Part shown: piece after piece, positions 25,049-33,172 of the stretch
How the letters are laid out: the number at the start of each line of letters is the position of its first letter
Numbering within the stretch: the first letter of the stretch is position 1
Source of the DNA: Klebsiella pneumoniae
Lineage (GTDB): Bacteria > Myxococcota_A > UBA796 > GCA-2862545
Length of the DNA: 64,000 nt
NCBI GenBank assembly: GCA_945861065.1
Contig: CAMASI010000008.1
Span: forward strand, 1 to 64,000
Direction of reading: 5' to 3'
The notes under the pieces: generated by a model
Database searches by the model: none
Told to the model about the DNA's origin: nothing
What the model saw: only the letters and a program-made list of their open reading frames with translations
Position numbers and translations under genes: made by a program

Positions 25049-26980
25049 TCATCCGCCGTCGTTGTCGCGCTCCACGATGACGAACTCGACGCGGCGGTTG
25101 CGGTGCCGTCCCTCGGGCGTCTTGTTCGTGTCGATCGGCATTTGCTCGCCGAATCCCTGCGCGTCGAGGCGCCCGGCGTCTACGCCAGCGCCGATGAGGA
25201 AGTCACGCACCGCTTCCGCCCGGGCCTGCGACAGCCTAAAGTTGTAAGCATCGGGGCCATCGGAATCGGTATGCCCCTCCACGCGAAGGCGGGTCACGTC
25301 CGGGTTGTCCACGATGGCGGAGGCAATTTCTTGCAACAGCTCAAAGCTGAGCGGCTGGAGGACGGCCTTGTCTACCTCAAAGTAGATTCGGTCGTCGATA
25401 CGAATCCGCGTCCGCTCTACGACGACGCGGGCGGGCGCATCGTCCGGGCAGCCATCTTCGTCTAGGTACGCATTGAGCGTTTCAGGGTCGAACGGACACT
25501 GGTCCATCGTGTCGAAGATGCCGTCCTGGTCGTTGTCGGGATCCGGGCAGCCGTCTTCGTCCTGGAACGAATCGAAGTCCTCTGGATCGTTGGGGCAACC
25601 ATCCTCATCGTCGTCGATTCCGTCACCGTCGGTGTCGACAAAGGGCTTGTCGTCCGGGCAGCCATCCTGGTCTTCGAACCCATTGACCGTTTCCGCGGCG
25701 TTGGGACAAGCATCCGCCGTGTCCACGATCCCATCACCATCGTTGTCCGGCTCCGGACAGCCATCCAGGTCCTGCCACCCGTCGAAGTCTTCGGGGTCGT
25801 TCGGGCAGCTATCCACAACATCTACGATGGTGTCTCTGTCGTTGTCCTCTTCCGGACAGCCATCTCGATCCTGGTAATCGTCAAAGTCCTCTGGATTGTT
25901 CGGACAGCGGTCGTTGACGTCCAGAATGGTGTCCTTGTCGTTGTCATCCTCGGGGCAGCCATCGTCGTCTTCAAAGCCGTCGAGGTCCTCGGGGATGTTC
26001 GGGCACTGATCCAACTTGTTGGGAACGCCGTCTTTGTCGCGGTCGAGCGTGAGCGGATCAAAGGCTGGCGCCAGGGTCGCGCCGCCAAACACGCGAAAAT
26101 CTGGGGATCCGACGCCCGGTGTCAGCCCAAAACCGGCGCCGCCGACCAACGAAACGAAGGGCACAGGAAGCACCTTCAACCACGGAAGGATTTCTACAGG
26201 TGTCTGTGAAATCCTGCGCCCGCCGACCGTTCCCGCTACGTCCCCACCCAACTCGATGGCAGGTGCCGGATGGGCGGCCAAGCCCGCGCCATACACGAAC
26301 TCTGTGCCAAGCGTCAGGCCCCGAAACGTATCGGCCTGTTTGATTCGGGCGCCGCCATTGATCGCGAAACGGACCCGGTACTCACGTCCATGTACGCTGC
26401 CATCAGCAACTTCCAGCGCAGCCAATGGGGTCACCGTCGCGTTGCCTTCGCCGACAAACGAACGCGTTCCGCCGGTCGGAAGCGTCGTTTTAACCATGAC
26501 TGCCAGGCCCACCGGGTAGCCTTTGTGAATGTCGACAATGACGAACTTGGGCATGACCCGAACGTCGCCGATGCTGGAGGCCTCAAGCTCCGACGTGGGC
26601 TCGGGTGACGAAGAATCGGCAGGCTCAAAACCCTTCTGCCAGGTCACGATGGGGAGATCCGCCGTGAAGCTGAAGATGTCGCCGAGCCCGAACCCCGCCT
26701 GCAAGTCCACGACAGAGCGTTCGTCGACCAACGCATCGGGAAAATCAGGCCCAGGCCCGAGCACACGGTCGCCATCCCACGAGAGCACGAGCATGTCCTG
26801 CCCGTACATGCCCCAAAAGCCGGCACCCGCCTGCAGATGCCACAGGGTCGTGCTCGACTCCACCACGGCATACCCAAACGGGTCCATAGCGGGCCGAAAC
26901 CGTTCGATGTCGATGGGGTAGTCGGTGGGGATCGAGGCCTCTTGGGCCCAACCGGTCGCCAAAAGCAGGCACAGCATCAT
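25049..26980 (-). CDS. OmpA-family porin with thrombospondin type-3 repeats
   Basis: A 643-residue protein with a short signal peptide (MMLCLLLATGWAQEA). Residues 20-325 form an outer-membrane beta-barrel (alternating strands, for example DIFSFTADLPIVTW). Residues 325-520 hold about six thrombospondin type-3 Ca-binding repeats (DxDxDxxxDxxDxCPxxPEDxD). Residues 530-640 are the OmpA peptidoglycan-binding domain: YFEVDKAVLQPLSFELL, LRVEGHTDSDGPDAYN and LSQARAEAVRDFL. The Asp and Arg that grip diaminopimelate are present. The start codon overlaps the stop of the preceding MYXO-CTERM-like gene by 4 bases, so the two are translationally coupled. Confidence 0.85.
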   Translation of the reverse strand: MMLCLLLATGWAQEASIPTDYPIDIERFRPAMDPFGYAVVESSTTLWHLQAGAGFWGMYGQDMLVLSWDGDRVLGPGPDFPDALVDERSVVDLQAGFGLGDIFSFTADLPIVTWQKGFEPADSSSPEPTSELEASSIGDVRVMPKFVIVDIHKGYPVGLAVMVKTTLPTGGTRSFVGEGNATVTPLAALEVADGSVHGREYRVRFAINGGARIKQADTFRGLTLGTEFVYGAGLAAHPAPAIELGGDVAGTVGGRRISQTPVEILPWLKVLPVPFVSLVGGAGFGLTPGVGSPDFRVFGGATLAPAFDPLTLDRDKDGVPNKLDQCPNIPEDLDGFEDDDGCPEDDNDKDTILDVNDRCPNNPEDFDDYQDRDGCPEEDNDRDTIVDVVDSCPNDPEDFDGWQDLDGCPEPDNDGDGIVDTADACPNAAETVNGFEDQDGCPDDKPFVDTDGDGIDDDEDGCPNDPEDFDSFQDEDGCPDPDNDQDGIFDTMDQCPFDPETLNAYLDEDGCPDDAPARVVVERTRIRIDDRIYFEVDKAVLQPLSFELLQEIASAIVDNPDVTRLRVEGHTDSDGPDAYNFRLSQARAEAVRDFLIGAGVDAGRLDAQGFGEQMPIDTNKTPEGRHRNRRVEFVIVERDNDGG

Positions 26981-27303
26981 CGCCGACGCCGCCTTCCGAG
27001 AATTGGGAGCACGATCAGCCAGGCGCCTAGGTTGTCACCGCCCGTACACCCGCCACCACCCTGGAGTTGTCCGTAGGCCACACCCCCGTCGCAACCTTCG
27101 TCGTACAACCCATCGCAATTGTTGTCGATTCCGTCGCCGCACAGTTCATCGCGGCCCGGCCGAACGCTGCGATCCGAATCGTCGCAGTCGCCCTCGAGGG
27201 CGCTGTACCCGTCCAGGTCGCAGTCCTCGTCCGTCCCGGTGTCACACAACCCGAGCGCCCAGGCACGAGGCCAAACGGCAAGTAGAAAGCCGACGAGGTG
27301 CAT
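26977..27303 (-). CDS. MopE-type metal-binding protein with MYXO-CTERM-like tail
   Basis: 108 residues from ATG 27303 (GTG 27312 overlapping the upstream stop is also possible). It has a signal peptide (MHLVGFLLAVWPRAWALG), a single MopE-type motif (EDCDLDGYSALEGDCDDSD, CGDGIDNNCDG), a Gly-rich linker, and a C-terminus GGCTGGDNLGAWLIVLPILG followed by five Arg. The Cys motif, helix and Arg cluster are the MYXO-CTERM pattern recognised by myxosortases for transfer to the cell surface. Its end is fused by overlap to an OmpA-type gene. A surface calcium-binding role is inferred. Confidence 0.65.
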   Translation of the reverse strand: MHLVGFLLAVWPRAWALGLCDTGTDEDCDLDGYSALEGDCDDSDRSVRPGRDELCGDGIDNNCDGLYDEGCDGGVAYGQLQGGGGCTGGDNLGAWLIVLPILGRRRRR

Positions 27304-27308
27304 GGCGC

Positions 27309-28133
27309 TCACTTGGCTGCGCTATACTCGATGGCCATATGATGCTCAAGCCGAGCTTCGACCTTGTACTTGTTGTCGGTCAGTTCGGTATCGTTGATCA
27401 TCAGCTGAATTTTCCCGTGGTCCGGCGCGAGGAATTCCATTTGCAAACCCACGGGCAACACCGTGCTGACGCCCGTCGCGGAGGTGTACTTCAGGATCAA
27501 CATGCCCGCGTAGCAGCCTTCGAGGTTGCACGGATAGGCCCCGGAAGTCGATGCGCTGGTGTCCCCAGCGGCGTTGACCCACAGGCCTTTGGGTTCCAGT
27601 TGGTAGTAGTCCATCTCAGAACCCTTGACCTTGACGCGATCGCCTTTGCACACGTGGCCCGTAAACTGCCAATCATTGTTGATGCTGAGGTAATCGTACA
27701 TCGTATAGTCAAGGGGCGGGGTCATACACTCCCCGACCGTCAACTGGCCTGGAACGGCTGACAACCAAGTGCCCCACTCCGCCATTGACCCGGCAGCCAT
27801 CCCGGCTTTGCACTTTTCTAGGTTGTCCTTTGCCACGAGTTCCAGCCGCTCCATCTTGGCCAGAATGGTCGTCTCGACGTTTTCCGACACATTGGAGGGG
27901 AAAGACACGCCGTCATTGCGCTCCCCACGCCACTGCGACATCATTGCTTCGAGCGTCTTTTGCCGTGCTTCCTTCCGCGGACCGGTCAGGAGTACGGCGA
28001 AATCGGGCGGGTAGTAACAAAAACCCGCCCAGCCGAGCTCCTGGTGCCAGCCCTCGATCACAGGAGGTGGCCCCTTTTGCTTCTTGGCATGCGCAGACCC
28101 AGCCCACAAGAACAGGGCACTTATGGTCAACAT
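27309..28133 (-). CDS. exported protein of unknown function
   Basis: 274 residues from ATG at 28133, chosen because GAGGAGG lies 6 bases upstream and a signal peptide follows (MLTISALFLWAGSAHA). The mature part begins KKQKGPPPVIEGWHQELGW and contains scattered Cys (CYYPPDF, CKAG, CMTPP, CKGD, CNLEGCYAG), probably forming disulfides, and a C-terminal strand-rich region (KIQLMINDTELTDNKYKVEARLEHH). I do not recognise a family. Its stop overlaps the next gene's GTG, so it may be co-translated with the MYXO-CTERM-like protein. Confidence 0.6.
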   Translation of the reverse strand: MLTISALFLWAGSAHAKKQKGPPPVIEGWHQELGWAGFCYYPPDFAVLLTGPRKEARQKTLEAMMSQWRGERNDGVSFPSNVSENVETTILAKMERLELVAKDNLEKCKAGMAAGSMAEWGTWLSAVPGQLTVGECMTPPLDYTMYDYLSINNDWQFTGHVCKGDRVKVKGSEMDYYQLEPKGLWVNAAGDTSASTSGAYPCNLEGCYAGMLILKYTSATGVSTVLPVGLQMEFLAPDHGKIQLMINDTELTDNKYKVEARLEHHMAIEYSAAK

Positions 28134-28224
28134 CGGCGCCTCCTCAGCGAGGCGGCTATCCCGCGACCCGCTGCGCCGCATGAACCCACGGGCCGGCAGA
28201 CCATTCCGTCTGCCGGACGCCGCT

Positions 28225-28509
28225 CTAGATGCCGTTGACGAAGATGGCGAGCAGCGCAATGGATTCCATGAGCGCCATGCCGATGATGAACGGAACAAAC
28301 AGCGCGCCAGCCGCGGCCGGGTTGCGGCCGATGCTCTCGTTCATGCCACGTGCGGCCAAGCCCTGGCCGAGACCTACACCCAGCGCGGCAAAGCCGATCG
28401 CAATGCCTTTCCCAACGGGCGCGTAGTTGGCGGCCTCCTGGGCGTAGGCGACGTCGCCGACAAGCAGGACCGCAGTCGCAACTGCGACGACCGGAATGAA
28501 CTTCTTCAT
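28225..28509 (-). CDS. atpE: ATP synthase F0 subunit c
   Basis: 94 residues from ATG 28509 (GGAGA 6 bases upstream). The N-terminus (MKKFIPVVAVATAVLLVGDVA) is a cleavable signal-like extension found in c-subunits of several delta-type bacteria. Helix 1 is GIAIGFAALGVGLGQGLA, the loop GMNESIGRNPAA, and helix 2 holds the ion-binding Glu in GMALMESIALLAIF. The c-ring carries ions through the membrane and turns the rotor. The Gln in GQG and the Glu-Ser pair match sodium-type rings, but Tyr of the sodium site is replaced by Leu. It is 31 bases downstream of atpB. Confidence 0.9.
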   Translation of the reverse strand: MKKFIPVVAVATAVLLVGDVAYAQEAANYAPVGKGIAIGFAALGVGLGQGLAARGMNESIGRNPAAAGALFVPFIIGMALMESIALLAIFVNGI

Positions 28510-28540
28510 GACTTCTCCAATTTCCGCCTCAGCGGGGTGC

Positions 28541-29320
28541 TCAGTGAGACTCGTGACCGTGTGCACCATCGTCGTGTGCCACATGGGGCAGCGCGAGGCT
28601 GATGTACACCGTCGACAACAACGAGAAAACGAAGGCCTGAACGACACACACCAGCAGGGCGAGCATGATCAGGGGAACTTGCGGTCCGGGCAGCCACCAC
28701 GGGACCATGTCGCTCATCTTGGTGAAGACCTGGTGATCGCCAAACATGTTCGCCGACAAACGAACCATGAGGGCAAACGGCCGAATGAGTAGGCTCACCA
28801 CTTCTATCGGGAACAACAAAGGCGCGAGCCACCAGACCGGGCCAAACAGGTGCTTGATGTAGCCCACGGGATCCCGCGAAAGACCGACCGCGTTGAACAG
28901 CAGGAAGCTTCCGATCGCCAACCCGACGTTGGTGTTGACGTTGTCCGTGGGGGACAGAAACCCCGGAATCAGACCCAACAGGTTGCTCACGAGGAGGTAC
29001 AGGAAACAGCTGACGATGATCGGCAAGAAGACCCGAGCGTCTTTTGCGGACATCATCGAGGCCATGTTGCCCTGCCAAAACTCCACGACAGCCTCGGCAA
29101 ACACCCTGGGCGTCAACCGGTCGTCAGTCGCATACCGGTCAACCCCTGTGCGCGCCTTTGTTGCCTCGATTCCCATTCGCGCCAACAACGCAAATCCGAG
29201 AAGCAAGAAGACCGCCAGCCACACGTGCAAGAACGTGGCGTCCATCTGGCCAACGCCGATGAGCTCATTGCGGTCTACGGCTTCAATCAGGTGAAACCAG
29301 GAGAACCCTGACGCGATCAT
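28541..29320 (-). CDS. atpB: ATP synthase F0 subunit a
   Basis: 259 residues from ATG 29320, where it overlaps the upstream AtpI-like stop (ATGA). It is a multi-span inner-membrane protein. The essential region SLLIRPFALMVRLSANMFGDH includes the Arg that faces the c-ring half-channels. The His-rich tail (HVAHDDGAHGHESH) is unusual and could bind metal. F1 genes and subunit b are not nearby, which fits the split F0/F1 arrangement of Myxococcota. Part of the run AtpZ-like, AtpI-like, a, c. Confidence 0.9.
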   Translation of the reverse strand: MIASGFSWFHLIEAVDRNELIGVGQMDATFLHVWLAVFLLLGFALLARMGIEATKARTGVDRYATDDRLTPRVFAEAVVEFWQGNMASMMSAKDARVFLPIIVSCFLYLLVSNLLGLIPGFLSPTDNVNTNVGLAIGSFLLFNAVGLSRDPVGYIKHLFGPVWWLAPLLFPIEVVSLLIRPFALMVRLSANMFGDHQVFTKMSDMVPWWLPGPQVPLIMLALLVCVVQAFVFSLLSTVYISLALPHVAHDDGAHGHESH

Positions 29321-29616
29321 TGGGCCACCACAGGACGCCGGGTCCATGCCACGCCAAGGCCCAGGGTCCACACGAACATCAGGCCCACCAAGAGAGGAAG
29401 GTGCGGGAAAACTTTGCCCAACAGCGCGAGCACCACAACCGCCAACGGTAAGTGCGCTGGCAACAACACGACGGGCCACCGGAAGCGGCCATCGAGCGTC
29501 GTCGCAATCCACGCCTCGGTCCCAAACCACAGGGCGGCCAACAACAATGCGCCTATCAACGCACCTGCAACGAGCGCGGCGACCATCAGCGTTTCAACGG
29601 GGGGAAGCAGGGCCAT
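29317..29616 (-). CDS. AtpI-like membrane protein upstream of atpB
   Basis: 99 residues from ATG 29616 (AAGGA about 10 bases upstream); a longer frame starts at 29673 but overlaps the previous gene more. Four hydrophobic stretches (VETLMVAALVAGALIGALLLAALWFG, WPVVLLPAHLPLAVVVLALLG, LLVGLMFVWTLGLGVAW) fit an ATP synthase subunit I/AtpI protein, which helps assemble the c-ring. Sequence motifs are weak, so the call rests largely on position between AtpZ-like and AtpB. Confidence 0.55.
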   Translation of the reverse strand: MALLPPVETLMVAALVAGALIGALLLAALWFGTEAWIATTLDGRFRWPVVLLPAHLPLAVVVLALLGKVFPHLPLLVGLMFVWTLGLGVAWTRRPVVAQ

Positions 29617-29830
29617 CCGGCGGAGATCCTTGCGAACGAGCGAGACTGAGAGCGTCCACCACACTGAGAGCAAACCCGACGAAGGTAAGCAAGCCCGGCA
29701 ACCAAGGACCGGTTTCCCACCGATCCGCCAACCACCGCCCGATCAGCGCACCGGCCAGCGGATACGCCATGATCCGCGATGCCGTCGCTGCCGCGACCGC
29801 GAAACTTCGCCCAGCACCCTCCGTGGCCAC
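29594..29830 (-). CDS. AtpZ-like small membrane protein
   Basis: 78 residues from GTG 29830. Two helices are seen: ASRIMAYPLAGALIGRWLADRW (containing the GALIGRWLxD signature of AtpZ/F0F1-ATPase subunit) and GPWLPGLLTFVGFALSVVDAL. It heads the F0 cluster and overlaps the AtpI-like gene by 23 bases. AtpZ-type proteins are thought to accompany AtpI in ATP synthase assembly or Mg transport. The 75 bases on the upstream side separate it from hemL. Confidence 0.6.
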   Translation of the reverse strand: MATEGAGRSFAVAAATASRIMAYPLAGALIGRWLADRWETGPWLPGLLTFVGFALSVVDALSLARSQGSPPDGPASPR

Positions 29831-29905
29831 GCCCTCCCGGCCCCGCGAGCTAGCCGCAGGGCTCGGCTGCGATCAAGCTGAGCGCAACGGATTGGTGCGG
29901 ACCCG

Positions 29906-31192
29906 TCATCGTGGGGCCATCGCCCCGTCGATCGCCGCGCTGAGCCCGTCGATGACAACCTCAACGTCGTCATCGGACATCGCGGCGTTGAGAAATGCGG
30001 CTTCGAATTGACTTGGAGGCAACGAAATCCCGGCCTCAAGGGCGCCTCGGAAGAATCGAGCGAAGGCGCCCACGTCACACTGACGCGCTTCGTCGAGGTT
30101 CATCGGTGCTTCCTTCCGGAACCACACCGTACACATGGCGCCCACCCGCGTCATGGAACAACCGGCGGCTTGAAGCGCGTTGGCGAGGCCGGCGTCGAGA
30201 CGGGCCCCGATCTCGTCTAGCCGGGCGTACACGTCTGGGTTGAGCGCCGCTAGCGTCGCACGACCGGCTGCCACCGCAACTGGATTGCCGGACAACGTGC
30301 CCGCCTGGTACACCGGTCCGAGCGGCGCCAACTGGTCCATCAATGCGGCACCCCCGCCAAAAGCGGCCAACGGGAACCCACCGCCCACAATCTTTCCGAG
30401 ACAGGTCAAGTCACCGTACACGCCGTATTTGCCTTGTGCGCCGCGCGGTCCAACCCGAAAGCCGGTCATCACCTCGTCCACGATGAAGACCGAGCCTGCG
30501 CGGTCACAGGCAGCGCGCAACGCCTCTAGGAACCCAGGCTTTGGCGGCACCGTGCCCATATTGCCGACCACCGGCTCGACGATGACCGCGGCAATCTGAG
30601 CGCCCTGCGATTCAAAACACCGCAGCACGGCGCTTACGTCGTTGTACGGCAACACCACTGTCAACGCAGCAACCGCTGCCGGCACGCCGGCGGAATCCGG
30701 CACGCCAAAGGTGAGGCCGCCCGAGCCAGCCCCCACAAGAACCGCGTCGTGGGCTCCGTGGTAGCAGCCATCGAACTTGACGACGAGGTCTCGGCCCGTC
30801 GCTCCGCGTGCCAGCCGGATGGCGTGTGCCGTCGCCTCAGAACCCGAGGAACACAGGCGAACCTTTTCCAGCCACGGCAAGCGGTCGCACAGGGCCTCCG
30901 CCAGCTCAACCTCGCCCGCCGTCGGCGCGCCGAACGTCGAGCCCAACCGCAGCGCACGGGTGGCGGCCTCCACCACCGACGGCTCCGCATGCCCGAGCAA
31001 CAGGGCGCCCCAAGACCCGACGAGGTCCACGTAGCGTCGACCGTCTTCGTCCCACACGTAGGCGCCTTGTCCCCGCGCCACGAAGAGCGGATCCCCACCG
31101 ACGGCACGGAACGCCCGAACGGGACTGTTCACCCCACCTGGAATTCGTTGCTTCGCGCGCTCAAGCCACGCCGCAGACCTCGGACCACTCAT
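29906..31192 (-). CDS. hemL: glutamate-1-semialdehyde 2,1-aminomutase
   Basis: 428 residues from ATG 31192, which overlaps the upstream stop by 4 bases. It is a class III aminotransferase: IPGGVNSPVRAFRAVGGDP at the start, SSGSEATAHAIRLARGATGR, FIVDEVMTGFRVGPRG (the Asp that holds the PLP pyridine) and CLGKIVGGGFPLAAFGG (the Schiff-base Lys). The family length of about 430 is met. It makes 5-aminolevulinate from glutamate-1-semialdehyde for haem synthesis. It sits between a TPR gene and the F0 genes on one strand. Confidence 0.92.
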   Translation of the reverse strand: MSGPRSAAWLERAKQRIPGGVNSPVRAFRAVGGDPLFVARGQGAYVWDEDGRRYVDLVGSWGALLLGHAEPSVVEAATRALRLGSTFGAPTAGEVELAEALCDRLPWLEKVRLCSSGSEATAHAIRLARGATGRDLVVKFDGCYHGAHDAVLVGAGSGGLTFGVPDSAGVPAAVAALTVVLPYNDVSAVLRCFESQGAQIAAVIVEPVVGNMGTVPPKPGFLEALRAACDRAGSVFIVDEVMTGFRVGPRGAQGKYGVYGDLTCLGKIVGGGFPLAAFGGGAALMDQLAPLGPVYQAGTLSGNPVAVAAGRATLAALNPDVYARLDEIGARLDAGLANALQAAGCSMTRVGAMCTVWFRKEAPMNLDEARQCDVGAFARFFRGALEAGISLPPSQFEAAFLNAAMSDDDVEVVIDGLSAAIDGAMAPR

Positions 31193-31887
31193 TTGTGCAC
31201 CTGCGCATCGGCGACGGCGGCGTCGCCCGTTTCTCCTCTTCGCGTCGCGCACACGGCGATGCCTTGCGCGGCGGCCTGCTCCAACAATGCGTCGCCGTCT
31301 ACGCCGCGAAAGGCGTTTTCGGCCTCGTCGAGCTCACCGAGTTCCAGCAACAAATTTCCTTCGCGAAGCCAACTCACGCCCGCCATTTGCGGACACGACC
31401 TGCGAATCCCGAGGAAACGCTCCCGCGCATAGTTCGCCGCGAGGTCCGAATTCGCAGCTTCGGAAGCCGCTCGCCGGGCGGCCTCAAGCTGAAAGTCGCA
31501 GGCCCTGGCCGGATCGGAAATTCCGGCGCCGTCGAGCCAAACCAACGCATCTTCCACATCGACAAGGGAGGCCAGGCGCTCGAACACGTCGGCCCTCACC
31601 ACCGGATCGTCCGTGAACGCGGTCAAATAGAGCAACCAGTCCGCCGCTGCATCGTAGGCCCTCCGATCCGACCACAACACCGCTGCTACCCGCTCCACCG
31701 CCGCCCTGCGTGTCTCCTTCAACAAACCGGCCGCGGCCACCTGCTCATAGAGCGCAACGGCCCCGATCACGTCGCCCGCCGCGAGTCTGGCATCCGCCCG
31801 CCACAGCGCAACTGGCGACTGTGGGCTGAACCACGCCAATGCGGACAGCACGACTGCACAGGCCAAGGACGCCGTCCAACGAACCAC
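31189..31887 (-). CDS. TPR-like exported or membrane-anchored protein
   Basis: 232 residues. The N-terminus (TASLACAVVLSALAWFSPQSP) is a signal peptide or anchor. The remainder is alpha-helical with repeated Ala-rich helix pairs (LAAGDVIGAVALYEQVAAAGL, LREGNLLLELGELDEAENAFRGV) typical of TPR/Sel1-like folds. Its stop overlaps hemL, so the two are coupled. Function unknown; probably a periplasmic scaffold. The promoter would lie in 31888-31961, next to the copy B leader. Confidence 0.6.
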   Translation of the reverse strand: MVRWTASLACAVVLSALAWFSPQSPVALWRADARLAAGDVIGAVALYEQVAAAGLLKETRRAAVERVAAVLWSDRRAYDAAADWLLYLTAFTDDPVVRADVFERLASLVDVEDALVWLDGAGISDPARACDFQLEAARRAASEAANSDLAANYARERFLGIRRSCPQMAGVSWLREGNLLLELGELDEAENAFRGVDGDALLEQAAAQGIAVCATRRGETGDAAVADAQVHK

Positions 31888-31961
31888 ACGCCCTCCGACA
31901 CCGCAAAGTAACCGGGTCAGCCGTCGCGCCCTGTCTTACGGTGTCGGAATCCGTCGCCTAC

Positions 31962-32129
31962 GGGCGCGATGATCGAAAGCCGCTCCGCGATACTCCTACC
32001 CGCACCCGATCCCGATCCCGATCCCCCTCCCGACCCGAGGCAGCGATGCCGTTCGACCATGAGAAGCTCGATGTGTACGCCGTCGCCATGGACTTCCTGG
32101 TACTCGCCAACGGCGTCGTTGAGCGGTTG
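31962..32129 (+). repeat. four-helix-bundle leader element, copy B
   Basis: Inverted near-duplicate of 15692-15888: the same leader, three GATCCC hexamers (about 32008-32026) and the first 84 coding bases of the four-helix-bundle gene, with about four substitutions. This copy keeps the ATG at 32046. The two copies lie about 16 kb apart in opposite orientation. Confidence 0.8.
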
Positions 32130-32266
32130 ACTGCGCGGCGATCCTCGACGCGTGCCGTCGCCTCAACCTCGTCGAGGACGCAACGCATCGGTCCGGTAAG
32201 GAGCAGCTCGATCGCGTCGTGGCGATGCTCGTAGCCTTGGCGAAGAAGCTCCAGAATGATCGCTGA
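32046..32266 (+). pseudogene. four-helix-bundle (IVP-type) gene with internal deletion
   Basis: The ATG frame reads MPFDHEKLDVYAVAMDFLV and VVERL, the N-terminal helix of a 23S rRNA intervening-sequence/four-helix-bundle protein, then changes frame near 32130. In the other frame AILDACRRLNLVEDATH, LDRVVAMLVALAKKL and a stop at 32264-32266 give the family's C-terminal helix. About 45 central residues are lost and the halves are out of frame. The normal size is 110-130 residues. Its N-terminal half is intact in the chimera at 15.7 kb, where the C-terminal half is lost instead. Confidence 0.65.
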
Positions 32267-32285
32267 CGCTTCCAGGGGCGACGCC

Positions 32286-32331
32286 GGGAGCGGGGTCGGG
32301 AGCGGGAGCGGGACCGGGAGCGGGCCGGGCC
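32286..32331 (+). repeat. GGGAGC-type hexamer tract
   Basis: Six or so degenerate hexamers (GGGAGC, GGGTC, GGGACC) begin 20 bases after the four-helix-bundle stop. Together with the GATCCC tract in the leader they bracket the remnant gene. Non-coding. Confidence 0.5.
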
Positions 32332-32443
32332 CGGCTTGTGGGGATCGCGCCCGACCGTGGGTCGCGGGTCCGGTCTGCGTGTGGTTTACACCCGGGACAC
32401 TGCCTTTTTCCTGGTGGATCCACAACTGGTATTCCGCACGCCC

Positions 32444-32860
32444 ATGTCGGCGTCGAGCGTCACCGACGGCATCCGATCACACACGTACCTGGATGGGCGA
32501 GCGGTGCTGGTGGCCCGGCTGGAACGGGGCGTGACGGTGGAGGTCCGATACAGCGACGACCAAGTCGTGGGGCGTTCATGGACGGGCGACGGGCACTACG
32601 CCGACGTGGCTTTGTGGCATCCGATGTCCGACAATTCGGTGAAGTGGTGCAGTACCGTCCTTACGAATGGTCAGTCGAGAGCAGCGAGACGCCCGCACCG
32701 CGCCCGTCCTATCCTCCGGAGCCGGTGATTCCTGGGCCGGTGTTCGTTGGGGACACGGAAGTGGTAGTGGTTGGGGTGGTGCCTGGTTCCGCGGTCGAGT
32801 TGTGGTGGAGCGAGGGGGACGAGGAGGTAGCGGTGCTGCCGGAAACGCCGGTCAGGTTGG
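32444..32860 (+). pseudogene. frameshifted remnant of a surface-type protein
   Basis: One frame from ATG 32444 reads DGIRSHTYLDGRAVLVARLERGVTVEV-like coding with an acidic loop, then a second frame from about 32640 reads GDTEVVVVGVVPGSAVELWW, which looks like a PGAxVEL beta-sandwich repeat of extracellular proteins. A frameshift separates them. Both ends are cut: the left by the hexamer tract, the right by the PIN fragment. The whole 32.27-32.93 kb stretch holds only such pieces. Confidence 0.25.
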
Positions 32861-32930
32861 GCAGCCGAGAACCGACGCCGCCCATCCCCTTGAAGAAGTA
32901 CGCGACTGTGTTCGTGTCCAGGGCGTACAT
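32709..32930 (-). pseudogene. PIN-domain toxin (VapC), N-terminal remnant
   Basis: The frame starts at an ATG that overlaps the antitoxin stop (TGATG). Its first 24 residues, MYALDTNTVAYFFKGMGGV, are the start of a VapC PIN domain with the first catalytic Asp. After about 32861 the frame runs into low-complexity Thr/Ser/Pro-rich sequence that is not PIN. The toxin has lost about 80% of its length and three of four acidic residues, so it should be inactive. Confidence 0.65.
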
Positions 32931-33163
32931 CAGAGCGGCTCGCGGGCCAAGTCACCGCCCTTTGCGGCATCACGGTCAGGGCCGTCGTCTTGGGGTCGCC
33001 AGCTTCCGGCAAACGCGGCGATGTCGGCGGGCCACGCGGCACCCACGCGAGACCGGAGCACATCCGCGATCCACCGGCTCACGGAGACCCCAGCGGCCCT
33101 CGCGGCTGCCCTTGTCCCCGCCTCGGTTTCGTCATCGATGTAGATCGTCAACTGGGACATCAT
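32930..33163 (-). CDS. ribbon-helix-helix antitoxin (VapB/CopG-like)
   Basis: 77 residues from ATG 33163 (GGAG 4 bases upstream; the next ATG at 33160 is also possible). SQLTIYIDDETEAGTRAAARAAGVSVSRWIADVLRSR is an Arc/MetJ/CopG ribbon-helix-helix: the beta strand that reads DNA, then two helices. The tail (AWPADIAAFAGSWRPQDD) is the flexible toxin-binding part. The gene appears intact although its toxin is broken. The palindrome in its promoter would be its own binding site. Orphan antitoxins can still regulate or protect against related toxins. Confidence 0.7.
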   Translation of the reverse strand: MMSQLTIYIDDETEAGTRAAARAAGVSVSRWIADVLRSRVGAAWPADIAAFAGSWRPQDDGPDRDAAKGGDLAREPL

Positions 33164-33172
33164 TTTGCTCCA

